Made by a program: the position numbers and the translations under genes. A DNA stretch of 64,000 nt from Sternotherus odoratus. Taxonomy: Eukaryota; Chordata; Testudines; Kinosternidae. The DNA is taken from positions 250,799,644-250,863,643 of the forward strand of contig JAVMKO010000001.1 of NCBI GenBank assembly GCA_032164245.1. Direction: 5' to 3'. Positions 10,270-20,750 of the stretch are shown here, in pieces; the stretch's first letter is position 1; each line of letters begins with the position of its first letter. A model generated the notes under the pieces. That model was not told the DNA's origin and did not search any database. It saw only the letters and a program-made list of their open reading frames with translations.

Positions 10270-11487
10270 TAGGATTGGGAGCATGGAGAGGGAATGGATT
10301 AAGCAAAGTAAGCTGTCATGGGATAAGAGGGAAGGTCCTCTCATGGATTGGTAACTGGTTAAAAGATAGGTATAAATGGTCAGTTTTCAGAATGGAGAGA
10401 GGTAAACAGCAGTGTGACCCAGGGTCTGTACTGGAACCTGTCCTATTCAACATATTCATAAATGATCTGAGGAAGGGGGTAAAATTTGCAGATGATACAA
10501 AACAACTCAAGATAGTTAAGCACCAGGCAGACTACAAAGAGACACAAAAGGATCTCTCAAAACTGTGTGACTGGGCAACAAAATGGCAGATTAAATTTAA
10601 AGTTGATAAATGAAAAGTAATGCACATTGGAAAACAGAATCCTAACTATACATATAAAATGATGGGGTCTAAATTAGCTGTTACCACTCTAGAAAGAGAT
10701 CTTGGAATCACTCTGAATAGTTCTCTGAAAACATCCATTCAATGTTCAGTGGCAGTCAAAAAAACTAACAGAATGTTGGAAATCATTAAGAAAGGGATAG
10801 ATAATAGGACAGAAAATATCATTTTGCCTCTATATAAATCTATGGTACGCCCACATCTTGAATACTCCATGCAGATGTGTCCACCCCATCTCAAAAAAGA
10901 TGTCTTGGAATTGGAAAGGGCAAGAAAAATGATTAGGTGTATGGAATGGTGTATGAGGACAGATTAATAAGATGGGACTTTTCAGCTTGGAAAAGAGACG
11001 ACTAAGAGGGGATATGATTGAGATCTATAAAAACATGGCTGATGTAAAGAAAGTAAATAAAGTGCTATTTACTCCTTCTCATAACACAAGAACTAGAGGT
11101 CACCAAATGAAATTAATAGGCAGCAGGTTTAAAACAAACAAAAGGAAGCATTTCTTCACACAATGCACAGTCAACCTGTGGAACTCTTTGCCAGAGGACA
11201 TTGTGAAGACCAAGACCATAACAGGGTTCAACAAAGAACTAGACAAATTCATGGAGGATAGGTCCATCAATGGCTATTAGCCAGGATGGACAAGGACAAT
11301 GTCCCTAGCCTCTGTTTGCCAGAAGCTGGGAATGAGTGACAGGTTCTGATTGATGATGAATCATCAGGTTGATGATTACCCATTCTATTAATTTCCTCTG
11401 GGGCACCTGGCATTGGCCACTGTCAGAAGAGAGGATACTGGGCTAGATGGACCTTTGGTCTGACCCAGTATGGCCATTCTTATGTTT
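10270..11487 (+). mobile_element. 5'-truncated CR1 LINE, about 1.2 kb
   Basis: The copy covers the C-terminal part of the reverse-transcriptase ORF and the 3' untranslated region, ending in the CR1 signature GACCTTTGGTCTGACCCAGT and a TTCTTATG tail. The 5' part (endonuclease and most of the RT fingers) is absent. The 5' junction near 10270-10300 is approximate. This is the usual product of incomplete target-primed reverse transcription. Confidence 0.9.
10275..11280 (+). pseudogene. CR1 reverse-transcriptase remnant
   Basis: The translation keeps the RT catalytic motif F-A-D-D at 10485-10496, preceded by an F-I-N-D-L stretch. Downstream are the CR1 C-terminal landmarks Y-K-S-M-V-R-P-H-L-E-Y and H-N-T-R-T-R-G-H, and a final block ending near 11280. 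The frame is broken by an in-frame TGA at 10614-10616 and by a frameshift between about 10910 and 10970, where some 20 bases seem lost relative to the CR1 at 63656. A short deletion also lies just before the F-A-D-D motif. In life the protein copies CR1 RNA into DNA at nicked chromosomal targets; this copy cannot. Confidence 0.9.
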
Positions 11488-12434
11488 TATGATGAGCTGG
11501 CCTCTCTTCACCATCCAAACTAGGATCTGGGGAACCAGTTCTCTTACCCCACTATGGATAAGAGCGGTGGGAGACTCCATGCCAACAGCTCCCCAATGCC
11601 TCTCCATCTGAGGCAGTGACTCAGGACAGCACAAGAGCAGGATTGGTGGTAGGATCAGAAGCACCTCCCAATTGCCTCATGGGAGTCTGCTTCCACCCTT
11701 CGACTTCCACAGGGCTACCTCAGCAAACTGCCATTTCTGCAGGGAAGAGGGTTGCTTCTGTGAAATGACAGGAAACACTAAGCTCATTCAGGGAGATGCC
11801 AGGAAATAGCTGGGAAAGTCACAATGTGAAAGTATTGGAGCAGGGGTTAAAGGAATCACTGTTTAGTCTTTGGAAAGCTATAACGTCTTGTGTATTACCT
11901 CCTCTTCCCCGCTTCTTGGCCAGGGGCTGACTATATAGAATGTAAGCTCTTTGAGATGAGAACCTCTCCTAGAGTCTCTATGGAGTGTCTCGCGTGAGAT
12001 CAATGTGAGGTAAATAAACTGAAAGAACATCAAAAAGAATGAGTAAGTCATAGAATGTAGGTGGGAGCAGAGATGGTATGATTCACAAGAGAAAGGGAAA
12101 GGGTCAAGGGGCTGGGGCCCTGATTAACTTCAGTGGGACTGCTCAGATGCCTAATGGTAACCAGGTGCCTGGGCACCCTGCTGAATGTGGAACTGGAAGA
12201 GTACAGCTGATCAGGACAGAGAAAATCCTGCTCTGGCAGAGGATAGGAGATGAACTAGTGGGTCTGTTTTATCTGTAAATTCTGTGAGCAACATAGAGTG
12301 GGCGGGGGGGGGAGGGGAGGAGGTAGGCGGGAAGGATAGAGCTGACCAAACCACAATGGGATGGTGGAGAGTAGCAAGAAGATGAGTAATAATGAGTTGC
12401 TAGACATTCCAGATAATATGAATCATCAGTTGTT
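11488..12434. other. Unannotated sequence
   Basis: No gene or repeat is recognised. A poly-G tract lies near 12305. Frames of 66-73 codons have no family resemblance. Confidence 0.45.
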
Positions 12435-12437
12435 TAA

Positions 12438-12713
12438 GGGTATGTCTACACTACCTGCTGGATTCGTGGGTAGTGTTCGATCTATCGGGGGTTGATTTAT
12501 CATTTCTAGTCTCCTGTTGACTCCAGTACTCCACCACTGTGAGAAGCACAGGTAGAGTCGATGGGGGAGCGGCAGCAGTTGACTCACCGCCATGAAGACA
12601 CCGCAGTAAGTCAATCTAAGTACATCAACTTCATCCATGCTATTCTCGTAGCTGAAGTGGCGTATCTTAGGTCGATCCTCCACCTCCCCACCCACCCCAG
12701 CGTAGACCAGGGC
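12438..12713. mobile_element. PIF/Harbinger-like MITE, 276 bp
   Basis: The left end is GGGTATGTCTACACTACC and the reverse complement of the right end is GCCCTGGTCTACGCTGGG. Both flanks are TAA (12435-12437 and 12714-12716), the 3-bp TWA duplication typical of PIF/Harbinger. It belongs to the same family as the copy at 29481-29766, which lies in the opposite orientation. No transposase is present. Confidence 0.8.
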
Positions 12714-12716
12714 TAA

Positions 12717-14000
12717 GAGTTTGTAGGATAGACTCAGTATTAGTGATAAACATGTGTCTGAAGAGGCAAGACTGTTTTAGAGTCGGGCAAAACTTTTCAC
12801 ACACAATTTTATTGTCTGCAAAAAACGTGGATTTGGCGCCATTAAAACATTTTTTGAATTCATGTCCATTTCACCAAACTGTTTCAGAAAACAAAAAATC
12901 ATACTGACATTCTTGGTTTGAAACAACTTATCTTTAAAATGGTACTAAAAACAATCAAACATTACAAAATGCTAAAATTGAAAAGAAACATTTTATTTTG
13001 GGTCGAACAAAAGGTTTAATTGGATTCAAAATAAAATTTGTTTAGACTTTTTGACTCGCTGAAAATTTCAGAAATTAGTTTTGGGTTGATCCAAAAATAA
13101 TGTTTTTCCATTTATTTTTTTCAAATTGCCAGTGAATCAAAAAAAAATCTCATTTTTTGTCAGAATTTAGTCCTGCTTCAGCAACTAAATGTCTACAACC
13201 TGCCCTGGCCCCTGTTGAAATCAATGGGAATTTTGCAGTTGTTTTCAAGGGGAACAGAATCAAGTCACTAATATTTACAGCGAAGATCACCAACCATCCA
13301 GTTTGCCAGTTTCCTTTTTGATTGGCAGCCAAAGCCTTTCTTCTTGCTCAATCAAGCATGAAAGCTCCAAACTAACTCATAAGAAACCAAACAACAAAAA
13401 CAGGTGAGCAATTATACACTTGATATTTGTTTTGACCTTTGTATGGGACTTTGGAACAGGTTTTTATAGATAAAGGACATGAAATTGAGACTTCTGGAAG
13501 TGTCTGAGCTGCAGGTGACAAAAGATAATCCCTACTAGAATGTCAGCATAGTCACAGAATTACAGGAGCCAACCACTGAAGTAATGGATACCCTTCTCAG
13601 ACTCGAGTGTGAAACAGAAGAGCTGAAGGGCAGACATAATTCACAGTGAGAGTGTCAAGTTCAAAGGTGGGCAATATTTGAAATGATATTAAAAATTAAT
13701 TTTTAAAAAGTGATCCTATCTGTTCTTCATGGACATTAATAATGGCATGGCATATTTCATAAGAATAATGGTGTATCTTTCTGTTCTTGATCAAAATTGT
13801 TATTTGTATGTACATGTACTGTTACATGCACTACTCCCGAAATCAAGAACCCTTGCACTTGGTGCTCTACACATGTAGTAAGGAGACAGTCCTGGTCTTC
13901 CCCATCCCTTAAACATGAATGTACCAAAGCCCTTATATCTGGCATAGGTGCTGGAATTATGGGTGTTCAGGGCACTGCTCCACCCCCTGGCTGGAAGTAG
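12717..14000. other. Unannotated sequence with an AT-rich degenerate repeat
   Basis: Positions 12780-13150 are rich in imperfect AAAATTT and TTTTGAAAT motifs, like the stretches near 19330, 28850, 30170, 51290 and 56700. I take these as old copies of one AT-rich MITE family. The rest has no recognisable gene. Confidence 0.4.
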
Positions 14001-14189
14001 TCAATCGGTTTCCTCACTTCCCCAAGGTGGGTATTGTAGTTTTAAGAATGATTGATAAAGCATTCTTACCTACATTGATTACCTAGCATTGATACCTACA
14101 AGATCTTTATCAAGCATTCTGAAAACTACAATACCCACTTGGGGAAGTAAGAAAACAGATTGACAGAGCGAGACAGGTACCCAGAAGTC

Positions 14190-14830
14190 ACCTACTACAG
14201 GACAGGCCCAACAAGGAAAATAACAGAACACCATTGGTCATCACATACAGCCCCCAGCTAAAACCTCTTCAGAACATCATCAATGATCTACGACCTATCC
14301 TGGAAAATGATTCCTCATTTTCACAGACCTTGGGAGGTAGGCCAGTCCTCGCTTACAGACAGCTGCCCAATCTGAAGCAAATACTCACCAGCAACTACAC
14401 ACCACAGCACAGAAACACTAACCTAGTAATCAATCCCTGTAACAAACCTTGTTGCCTACTCTGTCCTAGGGTAATTAGATGTCCCAATTTTATAGGGACA
14501 GCACCGATATTTGGGGCTTTGTCTTATATAAGTGCCTATAACCCCCCATCCCCGTCCTGATTTTTCACACTTGCTGTCTGGTCACCCTACTCTGTCCCCA
14601 TATCTACTCTAGCAACACCATCAGAGGACCCAACTATATCAGCCACACCATCAGGGACACATTCATCTGCACATCTACCAATGTGATATATGCCATCATG
14701 TGCCAGCAATGCCTCTCTGCTATGTACATTGGCCACACCAGACAGTCTCTATGTAAAAGAATAAATGGACACAAATCAGACATCAGGAATGGTAAAAGCT
14801 GGTAGGAGAACACTTCAATCTTCCTACACA
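14190..14830 (+). pseudogene. Penelope RT C-terminal region and GIY-YIG endonuclease remnant
   Basis: Upstream of the nested MITE the frame reads P-L-V-I-T-Y-S-P and later L-A-Y-R-Q-L-P-N-L, landmarks of the region between RT and endonuclease in Penelope-like elements. Downstream it reads V-I-Y-A-I, C-Q-Q-C, then Y-I-G-H-T (YIG at 14725-14733) and an Arg/His-rich helix, the GIY-YIG nuclease pattern; the GIY triplet is replaced by V-I-Y. The frame changes across the MITE by exactly what 123 bp plus an 8-bp duplication would cause, so the MITE accounts for that break. An in-frame stop follows near 14800. The nuclease would nick target DNA for reverse transcription; this copy is dead. Confidence 0.8.
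14467..14589. mobile_element. 123-bp MITE with perfect 8-bp target duplication
   Basis: The left end is TAGGGTAATTAGATGTCCC; the reverse complement of the right end is TAGGGTGACCAGACAGC. CTCTGTCC flanks both sides (14459-14466 and 14590-14597), as for hAT elements. It is inserted in the Penelope coding region. A second copy lies in the opposite orientation at 48267-48397. Confidence 0.9.
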
Positions 14831-14867
14831 TTCGATAACAGATTTAAAAGTAGCCATACTTGAACAT

Positions 14868-14905
14868 CCGACGAAGTGGGTATTAGCCCACGAAAGCTTA
14901 TGCTT
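14868..14905 (+). ncRNA. Hammerhead-ribozyme-like motif in Penelope terminal segment
   Basis: The core CCGACGA (14868-14874) differs from the hammerhead consensus CUGANGA at one base. Then come stem II GTGGG / CCCAC (14876-14880, 14887-14891), GAAA (14892-14895), a 3-bp stem III AGC / GCT around loop TTAT, and a CTT triplet (14903-14905) that fits the NUH cleavage rule. Hammerheads with very short stem III are known in Penelope-like elements. One unpaired A (14875) separates the core from stem II, and I could not find a convincing stem I, so activity is doubtful. Confidence 0.45.
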
Positions 14906-15119
14906 CAAAACTTTATAGTTAGTCTTTAAGGTGCCACAGGACTCTTTGTTACGTCTACAAAAGCGACTTTCCCTCCTCTGGAATTGACACCTCCTCATCA
15001 ATTATTGGGAGTGGACTACATCCACCCTGTCAACACTGGTTCTCCACTTGTGAGGTAACACCCTTCTCTTCATGTGTCAGTGTAACAATGCCTGCATCTG
15101 CAATTTTCACTCCATACAT

Positions 15120-15158
15120 CTCAAGAAGGAGGTTTCTTACCCACAAAAGATTATGACC
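15120..15158 (+). ncRNA. Decayed second hammerhead-like motif
   Basis: This lies 252 bp after the first motif, in the second terminal segment. The expected core and GAAA are changed (CTCAAGA and AAAA), and stem II keeps only part of its pairing (GGAGG against ACCCAC). It is recognisable by position and by the shared downstream TTAGTCTTTAAG block. It should be inactive. Confidence 0.4.
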
Positions 15159-15225
15159 AAATACATTTGTTAGTCTTTAAGATGTCACCAGACTCCTTGT
15201 TTTTCTGGTTACAGACTAAGATGGC

Positions 15226-17890
15226 ACCCCCTGGCCAAGGCTCCAAGTGTCTCAAGTCCCAGTCCATTCCCTTAGCCCCAAAATTATCAGTGTTCTCTGT
15301 TATACACGTCATTCTCTGTATCAGCTGGCTGCAAACTTCTATGCATGACTGTGCTTCAGCAACATTGTTTGTATCAGACCTATGCGAAAATAAGGAATGA
15401 CTTTCATTTGAGAGATTGCATGGTTCCATTCCAGGTGATCTTGCAATTCCAAATCATCACTTTTACATCATTCAAGACAAGAGAGACTTTTTTGTGTGGA
15501 GAGGAGAGTTGTTGTGGGGTTTTGTGGGCAATTTACAGTTTTGCACTGCCTCACTGAAAAACAAGGCCACTTTTTACACAAAACATTGTGCTCACAAAGT
15601 TTTGAACAGGAGATCTGAGATAGTGGACATCTTTGAAATTTGTCTTCATGTAGGAGGAGATAGAGTAGAAGAATCAGTGGCAATTATGGATATTTGTAGC
15701 CTGTTACATTAGCGGTGGCTCCCAGCAGCCCTGAGACACTATTGTGGCCAAACATCAACAAGTCAGAAATAATACCCTAGCCACATGCACTGAGCTGCAG
15801 CCATTCCCCCGGATCAGCCAGCATGCCCCTAAGGATTTCCTTACGGTGGAGTAATCATTCAGTGAATGGCTAAGCTGGCTTTAAGGCAGCTTTGTGGAAA
15901 GCTTCCTAATGCAGAAGAGAATCAGGCCCTTTACATTTAGTGTATAAATAGCTCTTGGTGACGGATAAAACTTGTGCTAAATTTCAAGACAATAGGTTGA
16001 TAAAGACATTATAAACCCTAGCAAACAGCCTGCTGTACATTCTTTTGTTAGGAGAGAAGGCTGTAGTGAGTGCTGCCTTTCAGTTTTGGCACATGTGTGT
16101 ATCTGGAAAGGGGCAGCATTAAAAATACATGACAAGAAGTGGGAATCTCATAGCAAGGAACATATACAAGAAGACTGGAACAATACATTGTTAGGGAGAG
16201 TCCTGCCTTGGCAGGGTGATGGATCAGGGGACCTCAGAGGTCTTTTCTATCTATGCTTCTATCATGTAATCCTATATTGTCACAGGAAAGTGAATGCCTA
16301 ACATAGATCGGCTCATTAGCTACTATCAGAACAGAACGAGCAGTTCATGTAAGTAAGTGCCTGTTTGCGGAGCTGCACCAAAGTGCCCTTCAGGCTGGAA
16401 GTGGCTGCGAGTGCAGGGGCTGAGTTCTCATTTGGTCCTGCATAGCTGCATGTGAATCTCTCTCTCTCTCCATTCCCTATCAATGCTCATTTATCTCTTT
16501 CTCTGCTTTCAGTGCTAACTAATTTTATTTAGTATGTCATAAAAGTTATAATATTGTTGTACCCATATAGCGGCCCTCGGCTGAGGAGCTCAAAGCATGT
16601 TATAAAAATAATTTTGTCTGCTCCTCTGTCTCTGCTGCTCTGCACCCACTGTGGCCATTTGAACCTGAGCCAAGTGGTCTGGTAGCATTTAACTCCTGTC
16701 TTGTAGAAGACTAATTGGATCCACTAGGTACAGGGCAGTGGAGAGTTGGGCCCTGAGTTGGAAAGGCGGCCAGCTGCCTGTGAATCCCAGCAAAGTCCCT
16801 CATGCAAGACAACCCTCGTCCTTTGCGACGGAATTAGTGTCTTGCAAAGTCTAAACCAAAACAAAGCTCGACACAGCAGTCCAGACTCCCTGATTCCAGT
16901 GGAGTTACACCAGGATGTCATTGGCCCCTGTGTGTTTCTGCTTAACAGAGAACAGAAAATGTAAAGGGCAGGAGAAATCAGAACAGTGCGTTCTACAGCC
17001 AGCAGTTAATAATTTACCACCGAGTGACCTTTTCAGCAAGGGCAACAGGTATAATTAAATAGCATATTAGAGAGTGCGGGTGTAATTGTATTCTGTGGGA
17101 TTTACTAATTTGTCTTTGTTCTGACTAGTCAAGCCAAAATGTGTGTTTGTCAAACTGCAGCATGCTCAGGTAGAAGCACGCCAGGGGACCTCTGATTCCT
17201 TGCTCCTCTGATGCACGCGCCCAATGTCCTGAGTTTCTTTGTGTGTCTGATTTCTTCAGCATGATATAACACACTCAAACTGGTAAATTCCTAATGATGA
17301 CATGTGGCTCCAGACCTTGAGGGCCACATCCTGATCCCTTGGTTACTTGGATATCCCATGGACTAAGGTGAGCTGGATTTACCCTTTTTTTAGACTTTGC
17401 ATAAATACGACAGTCTGTGCTGCTGCTATAGACAGAACGTGATCATTGTTTCTCTAGTGAGTACTGCCTAAATATTACCAGGTGCCTGTGTCAAGTTGGT
17501 TTGAGATAGTATTCCAGCACCATTATTAAGGGAAACTGTAGTATTGTCTTACTTTTAAGGCTCTTTATGAAGAGCTCAGTATTTAATATTCCTAGACACA
17601 AGGGCAGATGTGATTTCAAGCCCTTGGACACACTGAAGAGGGGGTAAAAGTCAGTGGGTCCAGCTAGCATTTATACAACAGTCAGGATCATAGTGACTAT
17701 CCGTTTGTGCATAGAGAGTTAGCTCTCACAGCCACCTCATTGAGGACAAGTGCAATTTATATTCTGTATATAGAGTGTGGTGGAATAGTGATGAGTATTG
17801 GAAGATGGCTCATAGACAATGAGATGTCAAAATGTCACTTAGCTATAGTGGGAAGGTGAGACAGAGGTCTTTGATTTTTATCTGGCAAGT
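15226..17890. other. Unannotated sequence
   Basis: No gene is recognised in about 2.7 kb. Frames at 15345-15712 (up to 98 codons) overlap on both strands and show no family. Local features are the short palindrome TAAGGATTTCCTTA near 15832 and a CT dinucleotide run near 16458. Confidence 0.45.
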
Positions 17891-17953
17891 AAAATGGGGG
17901 TAGACTAGATGATTCTTGAAGTCCCTTCTAACCCTATGGTTCGATGATTCTAT
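17891..17953 (+). mobile_element. CR1 LINE 3' tip
   Basis: A 60-bp stretch matches the CR1 3' signature (TAGACTAGATGATTCTTGAA, then GTCCCTTCTAACCCTATGGT) and ends in ATTCTAT-like tail units. It is severely 5'-truncated. Confidence 0.75.
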
Positions 17954-20750
17954 AAAAATGGAAGATTATTTTAGCTGATTTACTGCCGGAGGGTGAAGTC
18001 AATGTCTGTAAGAGTTGGTGGCTCTAATGTACTGAGAGGGTACTTTGTACATTATTAGGTGGTATATGGGCTGCTCTAAGCAGTCGTATGTAGTTCCTAT
18101 TTGAATTGCATGAAAACTGTATCTTAATGAAGCTTTGTTTGTGATTTGTCCTCAGTTTAAGAAATTATGTCAAAGCCTTGTCATATGAAAACTTGAGGTA
18201 GATTGTTTCTGCGGGGATTAAGAATATATTTCTCCTGTAATTACATATTTAGTGTGAAAAAATGCATGTTGTTCAGTGAAACCAGAAGACACGGATAATG
18301 TGCTACCAGCGTACGTGATCTCATTGATTCTCTTAGCTTGTTTGGCTGAAGTTTACAGATTCTGCCCGCACAGCTGTACACTAACAGAGTTTATAAACAC
18401 CAGTGTTCATCGTCTTTTGCTGAAGCTCACTGTGTCTGTAACATGCAGAGTTTATAAAACATTAGAAGAATGGCTTATGTACACTGTAGTAAGGAATACT
18501 TCAGGGATGCAAAGGCTACAACTGTTCATGTAATACTGTAATTGAAGTCCAACTCCTGCTCCATGTCCTCCCTGTGGCAGGACACATGATGGTGGAATTC
18601 ACCCCTGTACAGAGGGACAGCACAAGTTCTTCTGTCCCTTCTGAATTTCATTTAACCCTGTAAGTAGAATTTGAATGGTGCAGAGATGAAATCTCAGCAA
18701 ATAATTTACTTCTTTTTGTTTGTTTGTGTGGCGGCTGAACCAGAAAATCCAGAACAAAAATTGTTTTGGGTTAAAAGAAATGTTTCCTTTGACCTGAAAA
18801 CATACTTTTGTAGAGTTTCATTTATTTATATTTCCAGGTGGTATTTTTACCCTTAAAAAGCCCCTCAAAAATCTAGCTAAATTTCAAATAAAACAATGTT
18901 TCAGCAGGGTGGCATTTATTCTGTCTCTTTGGAGACAGTGGACTTGGTTCATTTCTGGGAATCCAGTGACAGGGATTGGACACTGCACAGAGAGACCTCT
19001 GGGAAACTCAGGACTGATCGTGGATTGTTACCTGCAAATCAAGGCTTAGAATGACAGAGGCTCGAGGCATTTGGGACTCATGGTTCTGAACTCCCTGAGG
19101 AAAGCATCATGGATCATCTGGAGATACAGCCTCACCCAAGTTTTAAACAGTGCACAGCCTGATTTGTAAACCAGGCCAAACAAATTGCTAATTGGGTCAT
19201 ATTCCATATACTGAACGTATTGGGCATTTGTTATAAGAAAGGGAAGTACTGAAGAAAGGATGACATCAATTTGGTATTTCTAACTGAAGAACAGAGCTAT
19301 TGACATTTTCAAACCCCCACTCAAAAAAAAATGATGTTTAGTCGAATCATTCACAAAAAATTGCAGGAAAATGTTTTAATTGAAATTGATTGGAAGTTGC
19401 AACATAAAAAGATTTTTATTTTATTTTTTAATTGAAGTTTTCTGTCTGATTTTGTGCTTCTTTTTTAATCAAATTTTGTTTTCTTTTTTGCCACTGAATT
19501 CAACATAATTAACTAATGTCTAGGGAGGTGTCTGCCCCCACACTTTTTTCTTCTCCCACTCTAACTTTTCCATAGTTGAAAAAACAAAAGAGAAGACATA
19601 AGAACACCCCCCACACACACACGCACACACACATGCACTACACGTCACTCATTCCATCGCTTTCCATGGCAAAATGCGGAAAAGGCAAAAAAAGGAGGAA
19701 ACGAACTCTGTTGTTGAAAAGCAAAAGGAAACTTTCATTTTAAAACCAAGTTTTCCATTTTGGAGTCTGGTGAATTTCATTTTGTTCTTCCTTCCAAGGC
19801 CCGTGGGAGTCACGGTCAGCAAAACGGCAGCTAAATAAAGCGGCGGGGCCCGCTAAGGGTGCTTACCCTGTAGTCCCACATGCCAACGTTGCCGATCCCA
19901 GCTCTAGGACCGGAGGCAGTGCAGAGAGTGGGGCTGTGTGGGCCTCCCCACTTTCCTACAGCTAACACCAGTGGGATGCCAGCAGGGAGCTGGATCGGTG
20001 CCTCCCAGCAACAGTATAAAATAAGGCAAGCGTTTAACAATGTAAAAGTGAAGAATAACTACTGTAATTAATCAAATGAAATTGCAAGGGAATATAGGTC
20101 AACAGAATATAACCCAGCTTGACATTTAACCTGGAAACAAGCACTTGAAGCTCTAGCAAACAGGCTATGGGTTCTTAATGATCATGAGGGAGTAGAATGT
20201 TATTTTTATCACATCCAAAAAGATGGAAGCCCTGCAGCTGCTGCCTGGAGCTAACAAGCAAAGACAGCAGCTGATCCACTTACTGTATCTTCTGGGATTT
20301 TTTAAAAAATGAATACTTTCTTTTCTGTAATTCACTGTCACCAGCATCAGATAATGAGCTGCCCTTAGCCTGCTGTGGAGGCAGCTATATTACATGACTT
20401 GCACAAATCTTTCACTATCAGTGCTATTAACAGAGATGAGGAAACACAAAAAATGGGAATAATTTACTACGTGATGTGGTGGAGTCTCCGTTCCTGGAAG
20501 AGTTTAAATTAAGATTAGGTGTTTTTCTACGACGTATACTCTAGTTTAACCATAATTTATTGGCTTGAAACTGGAATTACGGGGTTAAATTCTATGGTTT
20601 GTGTTATGCAGCCGCTCAGACTTGACAATGGTCCCTTCTCACTTTAAAATCTAGGAATACATCAGTAGTAGCTCAAGTGAAAAGTCGGTATCTGGCCTTC
20701 TGCCACTGATGGTTGGTAAAAGAGGCGTCACTGATTTCAAAGGCATACAA
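17954..20750. other. Unannotated sequence
   Basis: No gene is recognised. AT-rich degenerate repeat lies near 18740-18890 and 19320-19500, and a CA-rich dinucleotide run at about 19606-19637. GC-rich sequence at 19810-20000 shows no known family. Confidence 0.45.

Larger units (their letters stand above)
14001..15225 (+). mobile_element. Penelope-like retroelement (PLE), partial and rearranged
   Basis: The element starts with an inverted duplication: 14001-14060 is about 90% complementary to 14105-14163, a layout seen in Penelope elements that carry inverted terminal pieces. A coding relic with a GIY-YIG endonuclease follows (14190-14830), then two related terminal segments, each with a hammerhead-like motif and a TTAGTCTTTAAG block (about 14921 and 15169). 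A 123-bp MITE sits inside the coding part. The region between the endonuclease core and the first hammerhead-like motif seems shortened. The RT core lies outside the preserved part. Confidence 0.8.

Noticed and set aside
14234..14560. Host gene encoding a 108-residue protein
   Set aside because: The first part is Penelope-like coding sequence and the last part is read-through into the nested MITE.
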